Notes: generated by a model from the letters alone, not told the origin. Positions 33,927 through 44,312 are shown, counted from the first letter of the stretch. The stretch is 62,565 nucleotides of DNA from Bacteroidales bacterium UBA3754 (GCA_002371705.1 DFGI01000012.1:1-62565), one strand, 5' to 3'. Translations and numbers: made by a program.

Positions 33927-36900
33927 CTATCGAAGCAATGTGATGTAGCCTTTTACAAAAATGTCTTTCCCTTCCATGTCAATTGCCTTTATGGTGTATG
34001 CGTATGTGTCGATGCTCTGAGGTTTGCCGTGGAATGTGCCGTCCCAGCCTTTTGCCATATCATTTGACTCAAATACAACTTGTCCCCATCGATTGAAGAC
34101 TTTCACCTCTACAAATTCGCGGATTCCCCAGCCTCTCACGTAGGCAATATCGTTTTTCCCGTCTTCGTTTGGTGAGAACGCTTCAGGCAGCGCTATTTTG
34201 GTATCGAACACAATGTTGAAATGCAGGGTAGTGTCGTTTGCAAAACAGCCAAGTGTGTCGCTCATCGTTACCTTGTAGTCGAGATGGTCGGGTAGTCCCA
34301 AACAATCAGTGCCGGAATCGTCGCCACACAGAAGAGTTATGTCAGGACTTGTGCAGTCGATACACGACAGAAAATCGCTCGGACTCCAAGCATAGTTTAC
34401 GCCTGGAATGGCTTCCACATTGAGATTGTATATTTGACCAGCAATCAGGTTGTTCGTTTTTCGCGAAGCAGGAATGAGGCTGTCGTTGCTGTCGTAGAAC
34501 AAAAGTGTTTTGTTCGGTGCGCCCAAGTAGTATGGCTTTTGTTGTACATACACGAAAATACTGTCGGTGTTTTTACAGTTATGTCCGCTCAGCGTGTTCA
34601 TATAAATATATTGTGATTCTTTCACGGAAATGTCGGTGACGGCATTTTTTGAATTTGTGAACAAATCACGCGGTTCCCATTGAATTGACGTAAAATCTCC
34701 CGTAGCTTTGGCGTGGATTTTTTCACCAAAACAGATTATGGAATCCATATCAACGGAGATATTCGCCGCTGGGTAAGTTGATACGTTTTTGGTGATTTTA
34801 TCGTTACAAATATTCGATGTAACTGTAAGTGTAACAGGTATTACCGTGTTTAAATTTGGAATTGTAAGTATAGGATTTTCGGTTGTCGTTGTTTCGTTGC
34901 CAATTTCCCATAAATAACTTGCACTTTCGTTTGCCACCGATTTATTGTAAAGCGTAACTGTATATGGTGGACAACCCGCCGTGTCCATATCGGTAATGCC
35001 TCGGGTGAAATCGGCTATCACAGGGAAAATAGTAACGTTTGCGGATATGTCGCGTGGTTTACAGCCTTCAGCGTTCACAATAAATTGTATTTTATAGGTG
35101 TTGTCTTCGGTCACAGCAAGCGATGTATAGCCGTAGTCTTCGGTGTTGCCCGTTAGTGTTCGTGAATTTCCATCGCCAAATTCCCAATAGCTGTTGTATC
35201 GGTATAGATTGAGGGTATCGAGCAAGGTTAGGTGGATATTTTCACGAATGCAGGCGGAATCTTTGTCTATTATTAATGTGGCATCGTAGCCAGGTACGTG
35301 AACTGGTAATTTTGTGGTTGTGTCCTCGCAACCGTAATAATCGCTCTTGGTGCGGAGGCACAGCATTTGGTCACCATAGTTGTCGAATGTTACTGCTTGC
35401 AGTGTCCTTTTTTTCGATATGTAAATGGAATCGCCGGCATCAACTTTCCACCAGTCGAACTGCTTTATATTGCTGTTATAGATGCTGTTATCAAGATAAA
35501 TGATGAATTTTTGTCCAGGTTCCTTGCACAAATCCGAGCTTTTAATTTTTATGGTTGAACTTACGCTTTTCACATCAATAATTTGTGTAGTGCTGTCAAC
35601 GCATTCGTGTCCTTCAGGGCTTTGAGTGTAGCCTACAAGTTTCACATCAAACGTGTTTTTCGACGCTTTTGGGTACGAATAGGGTGTTTTCTGTGCAAGA
35701 TTTCCATCTTTTTCCTCCACGGTGCCGTCGCCATATTCCCATTTGTAGTGCGTCAATTCGTCTTTATAACCAAAAACATTGAGGTTTCTGGTAAACGAAG
35801 CATCAACTCCCAAACAAAGTTTCGGATGGTCAACGTAGAAGAACGTGTTCGGCACGGTGGGCTTAATGTAGTTGGTTTTTGTGGTTGTGTCGGTGCAACC
35901 AAAATCGTCAGTCACAATAAGCGTAACATCTTTGAATCCAGGCGTTTCAATGGTTGACGAAACCGACTTCTTGTTTTCTCTATTGATAAGAACCCCGTCA
36001 ATGTACCATTCTCTTTGTTTTATAATAGATACGCTGGTTGATGTGTCGGTGAGTGTGGCTGTATATGGCAGACACTCCTCTGTCACGTCACAATCGAAAA
36101 CAGCTTTAGGAGCTACAATTTGTATTGGTTTTGAAACCGTGTCGGTACAGCCATGAATGTCGCTTGCCACAACTGTGACATATTCAATATTGTTTGTGTC
36201 GATTGTGAAGAGCATACTTGGATCTGGCAGATGTTCAATGTAGCTGATATTGCCGCAATCATCGATTTCGGTAGTGGTGTACGGTTGGTCAAAACGGGTG
36301 ATGCCATTTGCTTTTTGAAAAATTGCAAACACTGTCGAAGCCGTTGAATCGTTCCAATTATAGAACCATTTCCATTGCGAAATATCTTGTCCCATTTCAT
36401 GACCTACTATGAAATCAACGGAGGAATTGAGGCAATAAATGTTGTGCTTCATTTCGAAGTCGCCCTTAATATCAGTGACTTGTATAAAAACAGTGTCTGA
36501 CATATCACAGCCTGTTCCGCTGTTGTGTGCGTCAACATAAATTTTGTATTCTCCGCGTCCACCATAGTCGTGGAAGTCTATATATATGGTGTCTTCCTGT
36601 TCTGGAATAGGAAAAACAGTCTTATCTCGTTTTATATACCATTCCCACGAGGTTACGCCCATTTTCTTTGAAAAATAAGCTTTGTAGTTATACGGATTGT
36701 CACAGTCGGTTTCCGACAATCCAATGGTAATGAGCGGTCCGTTAAGCATCAGTTGATGGTTGTCTTCCACTTCAACTCGGCAACCGTTGTCGGAAATAAA
36801 GTATCTCGAAGTTTGTACGCCAAGAGTGTCGCGGAAAACCGCAGTAAACGATTCTTCCATAGGGATTCTGGGCACTGACATTTCTCGCTTTTTTTCCGAA

Positions 36901-38864
36901 ACGAATGTTACCTCTACTGTGTCGTAAATGGAGGTGTAACGTTTGGCACCATCGTTGAATGTGAGAGAAATAGTGAGCTCATCGTTGGCGCACATTTCTG
37001 TCTTGTCATACGAAATTGAAACATCGGGAACTTCACCAACTTTTATCATTTGATGAGAAAGTGCCGATATTTCTACGTTACATCCTTTGTATGTTTCCAA
37101 TGCAACCCGTGGCCGATACACGCCAGTATCGACGTAGGTGAATTGTGTAACATTGTGTCCATCTTTTTCTTTTTTGTCGAGAGTGGTCACCGAGGTGCTT
37201 TTCCCTTTGTCGTCGAAATTCCACGTGATTGATTTTATGGAATCTTGGTCGGTGTGGTACCAATAATATACATCAAAATTAACATCAAGTGGCTTGCAAC
37301 CGCTAACAGGTTTGTCGTTGAATGTTGTTGATAAAGGTTGAGTTTCGGAAATGTATCGGCTTGCATTCAGCACAGGACGTGTTATTTCAATGTTTTTCGA
37401 TGTCACTTCAGAATATCTGCACGAGTTCGGTGAGATAGCGTAAACTTTGTTTTGGTACAGACCATTGTTCTTGTATGTTGCAGTGTAGCTGTCACCGAGA
37501 TACAGCATATTGCTCCCGCCAAACAGCCATAAAAAGTTTGTGCCAGGAATGTTGCTGTTTGCTTTATATTCAACAAGGGCTGGATTTTCGCAATAAAAGC
37601 CGGTTTCTGGTTCTATGGTGATTTCTAACGGTGGCTCCACATAGAATATTCTGGATGTTTCGTCAGTGCAAACCCCATTGTCGGTTTTCATAGTAATGAT
37701 ATACATTCCCCCCTCGGTAATGTCTTCGGTGAACGACCTGTCAGTTGATGTGGCGATAACAGTTTTTTTATTGGTAGCTTCGTCCTTTTTCTCCAATGTC
37801 CATTCCCATTTTATATTGTCGTTCGACGGAGTGGAATCGGTGAATGTGATAGGACCAATACAAGCCTTGTTGCTGGCAGTGATTATTTTGTAGTCGATTT
37901 CCTTGCCTCCATGTGCTTGTTTGCACGGACAGGTGCTTAGCGAATCTTGTTCTATGTATTTCCCATAATTGTCAATGTCGAAAACAACTTCCGGTGATTT
38001 GTCGGTTATTGATATAGTTGGTTTGTAGTCAATAAGTTGGATTGTTTGTGCAACGGTATTTTCGCATTCTGATTTTGATACAGCCGAAAGCATTGCGTAG
38101 TAGCGTCCGTAGCCTTTGTAGAGATGTTTTGGTGGTGTTTTCCCGTCGAACGTTTTTTCATCGCCAAAATCCCAATGGAATGACACCACATTTTTATCGT
38201 TGGTTTGGTTTGTGAACGTTACGTTCAACTGTTCTTCACAGGTTTTTCGTTTGTCAGCGGTGAATTGTATATCAGGATAATCGGCGGTGGTTTTCACGAA
38301 AATTGATTCCCGTTCACGGTTCGTACAGCCATGTCCATCCTGCACCGAAAGGAAAACTTCAAACTTGTTTTTGTCATAGAAAATGTGTGGTGGTGGAGTT
38401 TCTTCATAATAAATGGTACCGTCCGACAGCACCCATGTGTAGCTAACAATCGCAGTGTCGGATTGTATGTCTTTTACGGAAAATTGAAACGGTTTGTCCT
38501 GACAAGTGGAATCTTTATTTGATTGGATAATCACATTTGGATCGTTGTAAATCGTTATGTAATTGGGTTTTGTAATTGTTTCAATAAGATTGTTCCCTGC
38601 TTTGTCAAATACTTTCAAGGTCACATCGTATGTGCCTGATTTTATGTATGTGTTTTGTACGCTGTCGATTTGCTGGGAAAATTTTCCTTTCTCAACTGTC
38701 CATTGATATGTATAATTGTTTCGGATAGATTCGTCTGTTTTATTGAGAAATATAACTTTTTGAGGGGCGCAACCATTAGTTTTATCGGCTTCGAAATCGA
38801 AATTTTGAGAAAAAGCTATAGTTGTTACTATCAAAAAGGATAACAATGTGGTGGTTAATTTCAT
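33927..38864 (-). CDS. Giant PKD-type type IX secretion cargo with a type B C-terminal sorting domain
   Basis: A 1645-residue secreted protein. A signal peptide (MKLTTTLLSFLIVTTIAFSQ) is followed by many PKD/SprB-like beta modules recognisable by repeated W-x-F/Y-GDG or WDFGD cores (for example FHWDFGDEKTFDGKTPP, WNFDDKGKSTS, WEYGDGTVEE and YWEFGDGNSRTL), each preceded by a cysteine-containing strand. The last 85 residues (ALPEAFSPNEDGKND through VFNRWGQVVFES to VKGYITLLR) are the gliding-motility-type C-terminal domain, the type B signal for type IX secretion. It is probably displayed on or released from the cell surface for adhesion or gliding. It diverges from the PorP/SprF gene, a family known to help secrete type B cargo. 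No enzyme domain was seen. Confidence 0.88.
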   Translation of the reverse strand: MKLTTTLLSFLIVTTIAFSQNFDFEADKTNGCAPQKVIFLNKTDESIRNNYTYQWTVEKGKFSQQIDSVQNTYIKSGTYDVTLKVFDKAGNNLIETITKPNYITIYNDPNVIIQSNKDSTCQDKPFQFSVKDIQSDTAIVSYTWVLSDGTIYYEETPPPHIFYDKNKFEVFLSVQDGHGCTNRERESIFVKTTADYPDIQFTADKRKTCEEQLNVTFTNQTNDKNVVSFHWDFGDEKTFDGKTPPKHLYKGYGRYYAMLSAVSKSECENTVAQTIQLIDYKPTISITDKSPEVVFDIDNYGKYIEQDSLSTCPCKQAHGGKEIDYKIITASNKACIGPITFTDSTPSNDNIKWEWTLEKKDEATNKKTVIATSTDRSFTEDITEGGMYIITMKTDNGVCTDETSRIFYVEPPLEITIEPETGFYCENPALVEYKANSNIPGTNFLWLFGGSNMLYLGDSYTATYKNNGLYQNKVYAISPNSCRYSEVTSKNIEITRPVLNASRYISETQPLSTTFNDKPVSGCKPLDVNFDVYYWYHTDQDSIKSITWNFDDKGKSTSVTTLDKKEKDGHNVTQFTYVDTGVYRPRVALETYKGCNVEISALSHQMIKVGEVPDVSISYDKTEMCANDELTISLTFNDGAKRYTSIYDTVEVTFVSEKKREMSVPRIPMEESFTAVFRDTLGVQTSRYFISDNGCRVEVEDNHQLMLNGPLITIGLSETDCDNPYNYKAYFSKKMGVTSWEWYIKRDKTVFPIPEQEDTIYIDFHDYGGRGEYKIYVDAHNSGTGCDMSDTVFIQVTDIKGDFEMKHNIYCLNSSVDFIVGHEMGQDISQWKWFYNWNDSTASTVFAIFQKANGITRFDQPYTTTEIDDCGNISYIEHLPDPSMLFTIDTNNIEYVTVVASDIHGCTDTVSKPIQIVAPKAVFDCDVTEECLPYTATLTDTSTSVSIIKQREWYIDGVLINRENKKSVSSTIETPGFKDVTLIVTDDFGCTDTTTKTNYIKPTVPNTFFYVDHPKLCLGVDASFTRNLNVFGYKDELTHYKWEYGDGTVEEKDGNLAQKTPYSYPKASKNTFDVKLVGYTQSPEGHECVDSTTQIIDVKSVSSTIKIKSSDLCKEPGQKFIIYLDNSIYNSNIKQFDWWKVDAGDSIYISKKRTLQAVTFDNYGDQMLCLRTKSDYYGCEDTTTKLPVHVPGYDATLIIDKDSACIRENIHLTLLDTLNLYRYNSYWEFGDGNSRTLTGNTEDYGYTSLAVTEDNTYKIQFIVNAEGCKPRDISANVTIFPVIADFTRGITDMDTAGCPPYTVTLYNKSVANESASYLWEIGNETTTTENPILTIPNLNTVIPVTLTVTSNICNDKITKNVSTYPAANISVDMDSIICFGEKIHAKATGDFTSIQWEPRDLFTNSKNAVTDISVKESQYIYMNTLSGHNCKNTDSIFVYVQQKPYYLGAPNKTLLFYDSNDSLIPASRKTNNLIAGQIYNLNVEAIPGVNYAWSPSDFLSCIDCTSPDITLLCGDDSGTDCLGLPDHLDYKVTMSDTLGCFANDTTLHFNIVFDTKIALPEAFSPNEDGKNDIAYVRGWGIREFVEVKVFNRWGQVVFESNDMAKGWDGTFHGKPQSIDTYAYTIKAIDMEGKDIFVKGYITLLR

Positions 38865-38872
38865 ATTTTTAG

Positions 38873-38880
38873 TAATTTTG
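38873..38880 (+). promoter_or_regulatory. Bacteroidota -7 promoter box for the porP/sprF operon
   Basis: TAATTTTG matches TAnnTTTG, 39 nt before the ATG at 38920. It faces the opposing box at 38885-38892, only 4 nt away. Confidence 0.55.
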
Positions 38881-38884
38881 TATG

Positions 38885-38892
38885 CAAATATA
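38885..38892 (-). promoter_or_regulatory. Bacteroidota -7 promoter box for the giant cargo gene
   Basis: The minus strand reads TATATTTG, matching TAnnTTTG, 20 nt before the start codon at 38864. It overlaps the region used by the rightward promoter. Confidence 0.55.
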
Positions 38893-38919
38893 AGAAAACT
38901 GTTTAACTAAACTATATTA

Positions 38920-39960
38920 ATGAGTGTTTATCTAGCAAAAAAAATATATCAGAGAACAATCATTGCAATATTTTGTATAAAGACACTCTGTGTGGGGCAT
39001 TTGGTTGCACAGGAAATTCATTTTTCTCAATTTTATGAGAATCCGTTGACGGCAAATCCAGCCAATACGGCTTGGTACGACGGCAATCTGCGACTTAACG
39101 GAATGTATCGTACGCAATGGAAGGCTGTTGACAATAAACCATATCAAACAATTAGTTTAAGTGCCGAAAAACAATTTCAATTCTATGACCATTCGTATGG
39201 ATTTGGCGTATTGTTTCTTCGTGACGAATCGGGCTACCATAATTTGATAAATGACAAATTCCTTGTGTCGGGAGCATTTGCACTCGATGTGAACGGTCAT
39301 AAATTGAGCGGTGGCGTGCAGTTCGGTATGGTGTATAAAACTACACGGAATTTGCACTACACTTACGACGAACAGTTTGATTTGGGTGGCGAGGATGTGT
39401 TTAACCGTTCTTTTGATAACGGCGAAACGGAAGGTGGAAAAATTTTCCACATGGTGGTGAATGCCGGTGTACTTTGGCAAAAGCGTCTTGCCGATAATTT
39501 TGTGGCACTGGCGGGTTTTAGCTTGTTTAATATTAATGTACCGAACGAGTCTATATATGGTATGGAACTCGATGGTACGCGGCAACTGCTTCGCTCGGTG
39601 GTCCAATTGGGAGGAAAGAGCGAGTTTGGTCGTGTGGCTGTAATTCCACGGGCATATTTCGTGCGGCAGGAAAAATCAACCGACTTTCTGCTTGGCGCAA
39701 ATGTGGAATATAGTGTGAAGAAAAAGATTTCACCATATGTTGGCACATTGTTCCGATATGGTTTTTCTGAAAATTACGATGCTTCAATTTGGATTATTGG
39801 CGCAAAAATGAATAGATTTGACGTTGGAATTAGTTATGATATAAATGTATCTTCTTTACGGGATGCAACCAAGAAACGGGGCGCCTTTGAGGTTTCGCTC
39901 ACGTACTTGACGCCGAGTTGGAAGAGTAGTAAAGTAAAAATACCATGCGAACGAATTTAA
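38920..39960 (+). CDS. PorP/SprF-family type IX secretion membrane protein
   Basis: Outer-membrane beta-barrel of the PorP/SprF family, which works with the type IX translocon and, in gliding bacteria, is needed for type B cargo. The family start is clear after the signal region: IHFSQFYENPLTANPANTAW followed by LRLNGMYRTQWKAV. The remainder alternates strands and turns (ISLSAEKQFQFYDHSYGFGVLF, LGANVEYSVKKKISPYVG). Length (346) is typical. The next gene starts 16 nt before its stop, so translation is coupled. It diverges from the giant cargo gene, suggesting that this PorP serves that cargo. Confidence 0.9.
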   Translation: MSVYLAKKIYQRTIIAIFCIKTLCVGHLVAQEIHFSQFYENPLTANPANTAWYDGNLRLNGMYRTQWKAVDNKPYQTISLSAEKQFQFYDHSYGFGVLFLRDESGYHNLINDKFLVSGAFALDVNGHKLSGGVQFGMVYKTTRNLHYTYDEQFDLGGEDVFNRSFDNGETEGGKIFHMVVNAGVLWQKRLADNFVALAGFSLFNINVPNESIYGMELDGTRQLLRSVVQLGGKSEFGRVAVIPRAYFVRQEKSTDFLLGANVEYSVKKKISPYVGTLFRYGFSENYDASIWIIGAKMNRFDVGISYDINVSSLRDATKKRGAFEVSLTYLTPSWKSSKVKIPCERI

Positions 39961-42059
39961 AAAAATGTTGTGTGTTGTTCCTGCTTGTGGCTATGGCGGG
40001 AAATATGGTGTCGGCTCAGGATTTGTCGGGGTATTCCGCACGAAAACTGAAATCTATGGGCTATAATGCAATGTCGATTGGCGATACATATTCCGCCATC
40101 GATTATTTCAAGGCGTATTGCGAAAAAAAGAAGAAGCCAAAAGCAAAAGTTATGTTTGACTTGGCGGAATGCTACCGTGCCACACGTAATTATATTCCTG
40201 CGGCAACGTATTACGACAAGACCTATCGTGTTGATAAAAATAATCTTGTGGCACTCTATCACTATGGCGAAATGCTCAAAGTGTATGGCTACTATGCCGA
40301 CGCAAAAAAATATTTCGTGACCTTCAAACAATTATATAAAGGTGGTGAAGATGTTGATTACAAACGTTTGGTTACACAACAAATCATAGCATGCGATTCG
40401 GCACAAGGAATTATTGATTCTGCTATGTCGGTGGAAATCAAACGGTTGGATAAATCAATCAACAAGCCATCGGTGGAACTTTCTCCAATATATTTGAATG
40501 ACACTACATTATTATATGCTTCAATGCGTGTGGAATCACCTGTTGTGTTTATTCCCGATGCAGAAAAGGCAGACCTCCCGTACCGCCACTTCTATTTGGC
40601 TTCTAAGCAAAAAAACGATTGGCATTTCTTGCAGGAATGGATGGAAGGCGATTTTAACCAAGATTATGTGCACTCGGGCAATGCGGCACTTTCTCCTGAC
40701 AAGAAAAAGTTGTTCTTTACGAAATGTGAGGCTGATTGGCAATACAAAATGAATTGCAAAATATATGTGAGCCGTCTTAATAATAAAGGTACGTGGTCGG
40801 AACCGGAATTGTTGCCGCCAACAATCAATATGAAACATACCAACAACACGCAACCTGCAGTGGGAACCGACTCCAAACGTGGCGATGAGATTTTGTACTT
40901 TGTGAGCGACCGCCCCGATGGTAAAGGTGGCTTGGATATTTGGTACAGTGTGTATCTTGCGAAGAAAGGCGAATGGCGCGAGGCGAAAAACTGCGGAAAT
41001 AAAATCAACACTGCCGCTGATGAAATCACGCCGTTCTATCAAATGCGCGACCGTACGCTGTATTTCAGCTCGAACGGCTGGGCTGGACTTGGCGAACAGG
41101 ATGTGTTCCGCTCAACGGGCGAATTGACTAAATGGACACCAGCCGAAAATGTGGGCTATCCAATCAATACAGGTTTCGATGACATTTATTTCGCGGCTGA
41201 TGCGGCTACCGTCAATGGCTTTTTGGTGTCGAACCGACAGGAGAATAAAAATGTATCGACGTGCTGTGACGATATTTTCTCGTTTAAATTTGTTGATGCT
41301 ATTTCTGTGGGTGTTGAAGGTACGGTAATGTTGATTCCAAACGCTACAATTGAAAAAATTGTGAAGGACGATATGGAAAAAGTTAACGAACGTACCACAT
41401 CGGGCGATTCGGTGATGTTTGCTGTTGGAAGTATCGTGTCGCTGTTTTTGATTGACAAAAATTCAGAGGAACCAATTTTTATTGCTGCCGACACTACCGA
41501 TGAAAATGGACATTATTTCTTCGACGTGACAGCCCGTAAAGATTATATGCTTCAGTTCGAAAGTGACAAAAAATTACCGCCAGAAATTCGTTTTACCACG
41601 AAAGGAATCTTCAAATCCGACACTATTCATATTGATGCAATAGGGATTGACTATTTGTCAAAAGATATTTTCCGTATAAAAAACATATATTATGATTTTG
41701 ACAAATCAAGTTTGACATTACAGTCGAAAAAAATTCTATCCCGTACGGTTTTGTATATTATGAAAGAATATCCGCAAATTGTGGTTGAAATTGGTAGCCA
41801 TACCGATAGTAAAGGTGGAGAAAACTACAACTTGAAATTGTCGCAAAAACGTGCTGAGAGTGTTGTCAACTATTTGGTACAGAATGGTATAGATCCAAAT
41901 CGTCTTCGTGCAAAAGGGTATGGAAAAATGCGTCCTGTCGCACCAAATGAGAACGAAGATGGAACCGACAATCCTGAAGGTCGTGCCAAAAATAGACGGA
42001 CTGAATTTCGGATAATTGGAACGTTAAATCAATATTTTGAAATAATTTACGAAGAATAA
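39945..42059 (+). CDS. PorE-like OmpA-family lipoprotein/periplasmic protein (first copy)
   Basis: The domain order matches PorE of the type IX secretion system: signal peptide (about residues 1-25), a TPR region (about 28-130, AMSIGDTYSAIDYFKAYCEK, MFDLAECYRATRNYIPAA), a PD40-type beta-propeller (HSGNAALSPDKKKLFF, GDEILYFVSDRPDGKGGLDI, LYFSSNGWAGLGEQDVF), a carboxypeptidase-regulatory-like beta domain (about 470-565), and a C-terminal OmpA domain (IYYDFDKSSLT, EIGSHTDSKG, LSQKRAESVVNYLV, NRRTEFRI) that binds peptidoglycan. In this family it links the type IX ring complex to the cell wall. It overlaps the PorP/SprF gene by 16 nt and is followed by a paralogue. Confidence 0.85.
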   Translation: MRTNLKKCCVLFLLVAMAGNMVSAQDLSGYSARKLKSMGYNAMSIGDTYSAIDYFKAYCEKKKKPKAKVMFDLAECYRATRNYIPAATYYDKTYRVDKNNLVALYHYGEMLKVYGYYADAKKYFVTFKQLYKGGEDVDYKRLVTQQIIACDSAQGIIDSAMSVEIKRLDKSINKPSVELSPIYLNDTTLLYASMRVESPVVFIPDAEKADLPYRHFYLASKQKNDWHFLQEWMEGDFNQDYVHSGNAALSPDKKKLFFTKCEADWQYKMNCKIYVSRLNNKGTWSEPELLPPTINMKHTNNTQPAVGTDSKRGDEILYFVSDRPDGKGGLDIWYSVYLAKKGEWREAKNCGNKINTAADEITPFYQMRDRTLYFSSNGWAGLGEQDVFRSTGELTKWTPAENVGYPINTGFDDIYFAADAATVNGFLVSNRQENKNVSTCCDDIFSFKFVDAISVGVEGTVMLIPNATIEKIVKDDMEKVNERTTSGDSVMFAVGSIVSLFLIDKNSEEPIFIAADTTDENGHYFFDVTARKDYMLQFESDKKLPPEIRFTTKGIFKSDTIHIDAIGIDYLSKDIFRIKNIYYDFDKSSLTLQSKKILSRTVLYIMKEYPQIVVEIGSHTDSKGGENYNLKLSQKRAESVVNYLVQNGIDPNRLRAKGYGKMRPVAPNENEDGTDNPEGRAKNRRTEFRIIGTLNQYFEIIYEE

Positions 42060-42083
42060 AATGTAAAATATGAATAAGTTTCG

Positions 42084-42091
42084 TATATTTG
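42084..42091 (+). promoter_or_regulatory. Bacteroidota -7 promoter box for the second PorE-like gene
   Basis: TATATTTG matches TAnnTTTG, 35 nt before the ATG at 42127, so the second copy can be transcribed independently of the first. Confidence 0.6.
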
Positions 42092-42126
42092 GGGCGTTTT
42101 ATGTTGAATAATGTAAATATATACTT

Positions 42127-44289
42127 ATGAAGTACAAATACCTGATACCGTGTTTCTTGCTAATCTTCGGGTTCGCAGCAAGCTCATTCGGTCAAGTTGA
42201 CTTGTCGTCGTTGAGTACGGGAAAACTGAAGAAATTAGGAACCGCAGCCATGAATAGTGGTGATTATTACAGCGCTTGTAACTATTTTGAGGCGTATTGT
42301 AAAGAAAACGAAAATTACAAAATCATGTTTTCGTTGGCAGAATGCTACCGTCTTACTAGAAATTATGCGGCAGCTGAAGTTTGGTACGACAAAGCGTACA
42401 AGGCTAATCCACAGAAGAATGTGTTGGCTTTGTATTACTATGCCACAATGTTGAAAACTTCGGAACGATACGCTGAGGCGAAAGGCCATTTTAAATCGTT
42501 TAAGAAAGAGTATGCCGGTGCTAAGGATTTTAGCTTGTATTCGGCATTGGTAAAACAACAGATGATTGCCTGTGATTCGGCTCCGGCGTACATCGCTTCG
42601 CCATTGAATATGGCTGTGACTGCGTTGGATAATTCAACGAATACTGAAGGTCATGAATATATGCCTATATTCTTGGATAACAGAGCGTTTGCGTACGCAG
42701 CAGCTTCGGTTGATTCAGTAGGTGCCAATGCTTCTATTGACACTGTGATTCCTCCAAAATTCTTCGAGGCTACGTTTGCGAACAACAAATGGATGACAAA
42801 AGATGATTGGAGCTTGAACGTTCAGGAAACTCCACGTTTGAATGCTACCCACGGAGCGTTTTCTCCTGATATGCAACGTTTCTACTTCGTCCGTTGCACA
42901 AAAGGAAAAAAGAAATTCCTTTCATCAAAGTATAAACCAGATGTTTGCAAGGTTTATGTGACAAAGAATACATTTGGTACTTGGCAGGCTCCTGAAGAAC
43001 TTCCAGAAACCATTAACGCTAAGAATACATCTAATATCCATGTCGCTGTTGGTAATGAATCGAAGAAAAACGATGAGATTTTGTACTTCGTTTCTAACCG
43101 TGAAGGTGGTCGTGGTGGTTACGATATTTGGTATTCAATCTTTATGTCGAAGAAAAACGAGTGGCGTGAACCCAAAAACTGCGGTAATAAAGTGAACTCG
43201 GCAGGCGATGAAATTTCTCCATATTATGACGCTATTACAAGAACATTGTACTTCTCGTCAAATGGTCTTGCTTCAATGGGTGAATTTGATGTATTCAAAT
43301 CGAATGGTGAAATGAGTAAATGGACACCGGCCGAAAATATGGGATATCCAATCAATTCGCCATACGATGACTATTACTTCGCGTTGAGCCCTGATGGAAA
43401 GAAAGCATTCTTCGCCACAAACCGTGTCGGTACAATGACTGGCGGTATGGAAACTTGCTGCGATGATATTTATTATGTTGACTACGAAGATGTTAAATTC
43501 GACATTCCTGTAACAGGTCGCGTGTATGAATTGGTGGATAGTAAACTTGCAGACCTTGTTTCAAAAGGTTTTGAAACCTCAAGTGCTACAGATTCTGTTG
43601 CTGTTGATATAGCAGATTCTGTTGCTGCAACGGTTTCCACAGAAAAGGAAAAACGTTATTTGGCAGGTAGCCGTGTTGCATTATACATTGGTAACTCTAA
43701 TGAAAAAGTTTTCATTGCAAGCACTGAAACTGATTCTACTGGTCGTTACTATTTCACAGTTGAACCAAACCACCAATATGTGTTGCAATTTGAAAATGTT
43801 CGTTCGGGTTCAGCGTTTATTCCATTCTCAACTCGCGGTATCACCGAACCTGATACGCTTCATTTAAAGGATTATGGAATCAATTCTTTAACGAAGGATG
43901 CTTTGGTTGTAAAGAATATTTACTATGAATATGGTAAGTTCCGTTTGAAAAAAGAACAAAAGGAAATTCTTGATGCATCAGTCGTGTCCCTTATGAGAGA
44001 AGCTCCTGAAATCGTTGTGGAATTGAGTAGCCACACCGATGACCATGGTGGCGAGGCATTCAACTTGAAGTTGTCACAAAAACGTGCCGACGAAATTGTT
44101 GACTACGTTGTGAAACAAGGTATAGATAAATCAAGAATCGTTGGTAAAGGTTATGGTTTCTCTGTTCCTATCGCTCCAAATAAATTCGATGACGGAGCCG
44201 ACAATCCTGATGGACGTGCTTTGAACCGTAGAACAGAGTTCAAGGTAATTGGAACGGTTTCGGAATACGATGATTTTATAGAAGATTAA
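42127..44289 (+). CDS. PorE-like OmpA-family protein (second copy)
   Basis: A full-length paralogue of the preceding gene with the same four-part plan: signal peptide, TPR region (STGKLKKLGTAAMNSGDYYS, FSLAECYRLTRNYAAAEVWY), PD40 beta-propeller (THGAFSPDMQRFYFV, LYFSSNGLASMGEFDVF, FALSPDGKKAFFATNR), regulatory-like beta domain and OmpA domain (LSSHTDDHGGEAFNLKLSQK, NRRTEFKVIG). It carries an extra low-complexity stretch of about 25 residues rich in Ala, Thr, Ser, Asp and Val (near residues 465-500) that the first copy lacks. It has its own promoter box, and a strong terminator follows. The duplication suggests separate pairing with different translocons or PorP-type partners. Confidence 0.85.
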   Translation: MKYKYLIPCFLLIFGFAASSFGQVDLSSLSTGKLKKLGTAAMNSGDYYSACNYFEAYCKENENYKIMFSLAECYRLTRNYAAAEVWYDKAYKANPQKNVLALYYYATMLKTSERYAEAKGHFKSFKKEYAGAKDFSLYSALVKQQMIACDSAPAYIASPLNMAVTALDNSTNTEGHEYMPIFLDNRAFAYAAASVDSVGANASIDTVIPPKFFEATFANNKWMTKDDWSLNVQETPRLNATHGAFSPDMQRFYFVRCTKGKKKFLSSKYKPDVCKVYVTKNTFGTWQAPEELPETINAKNTSNIHVAVGNESKKNDEILYFVSNREGGRGGYDIWYSIFMSKKNEWREPKNCGNKVNSAGDEISPYYDAITRTLYFSSNGLASMGEFDVFKSNGEMSKWTPAENMGYPINSPYDDYYFALSPDGKKAFFATNRVGTMTGGMETCCDDIYYVDYEDVKFDIPVTGRVYELVDSKLADLVSKGFETSSATDSVAVDIADSVAATVSTEKEKRYLAGSRVALYIGNSNEKVFIASTETDSTGRYYFTVEPNHQYVLQFENVRSGSAFIPFSTRGITEPDTLHLKDYGINSLTKDALVVKNIYYEYGKFRLKKEQKEILDASVVSLMREAPEIVVELSSHTDDHGGEAFNLKLSQKRADEIVDYVVKQGIDKSRIVGKGYGFSVPIAPNKFDDGADNPDGRALNRRTEFKVIGTVSEYDDFIED

Positions 44290-44312
44290 TAAATAAATAT
44301 AAATAAATGGAC

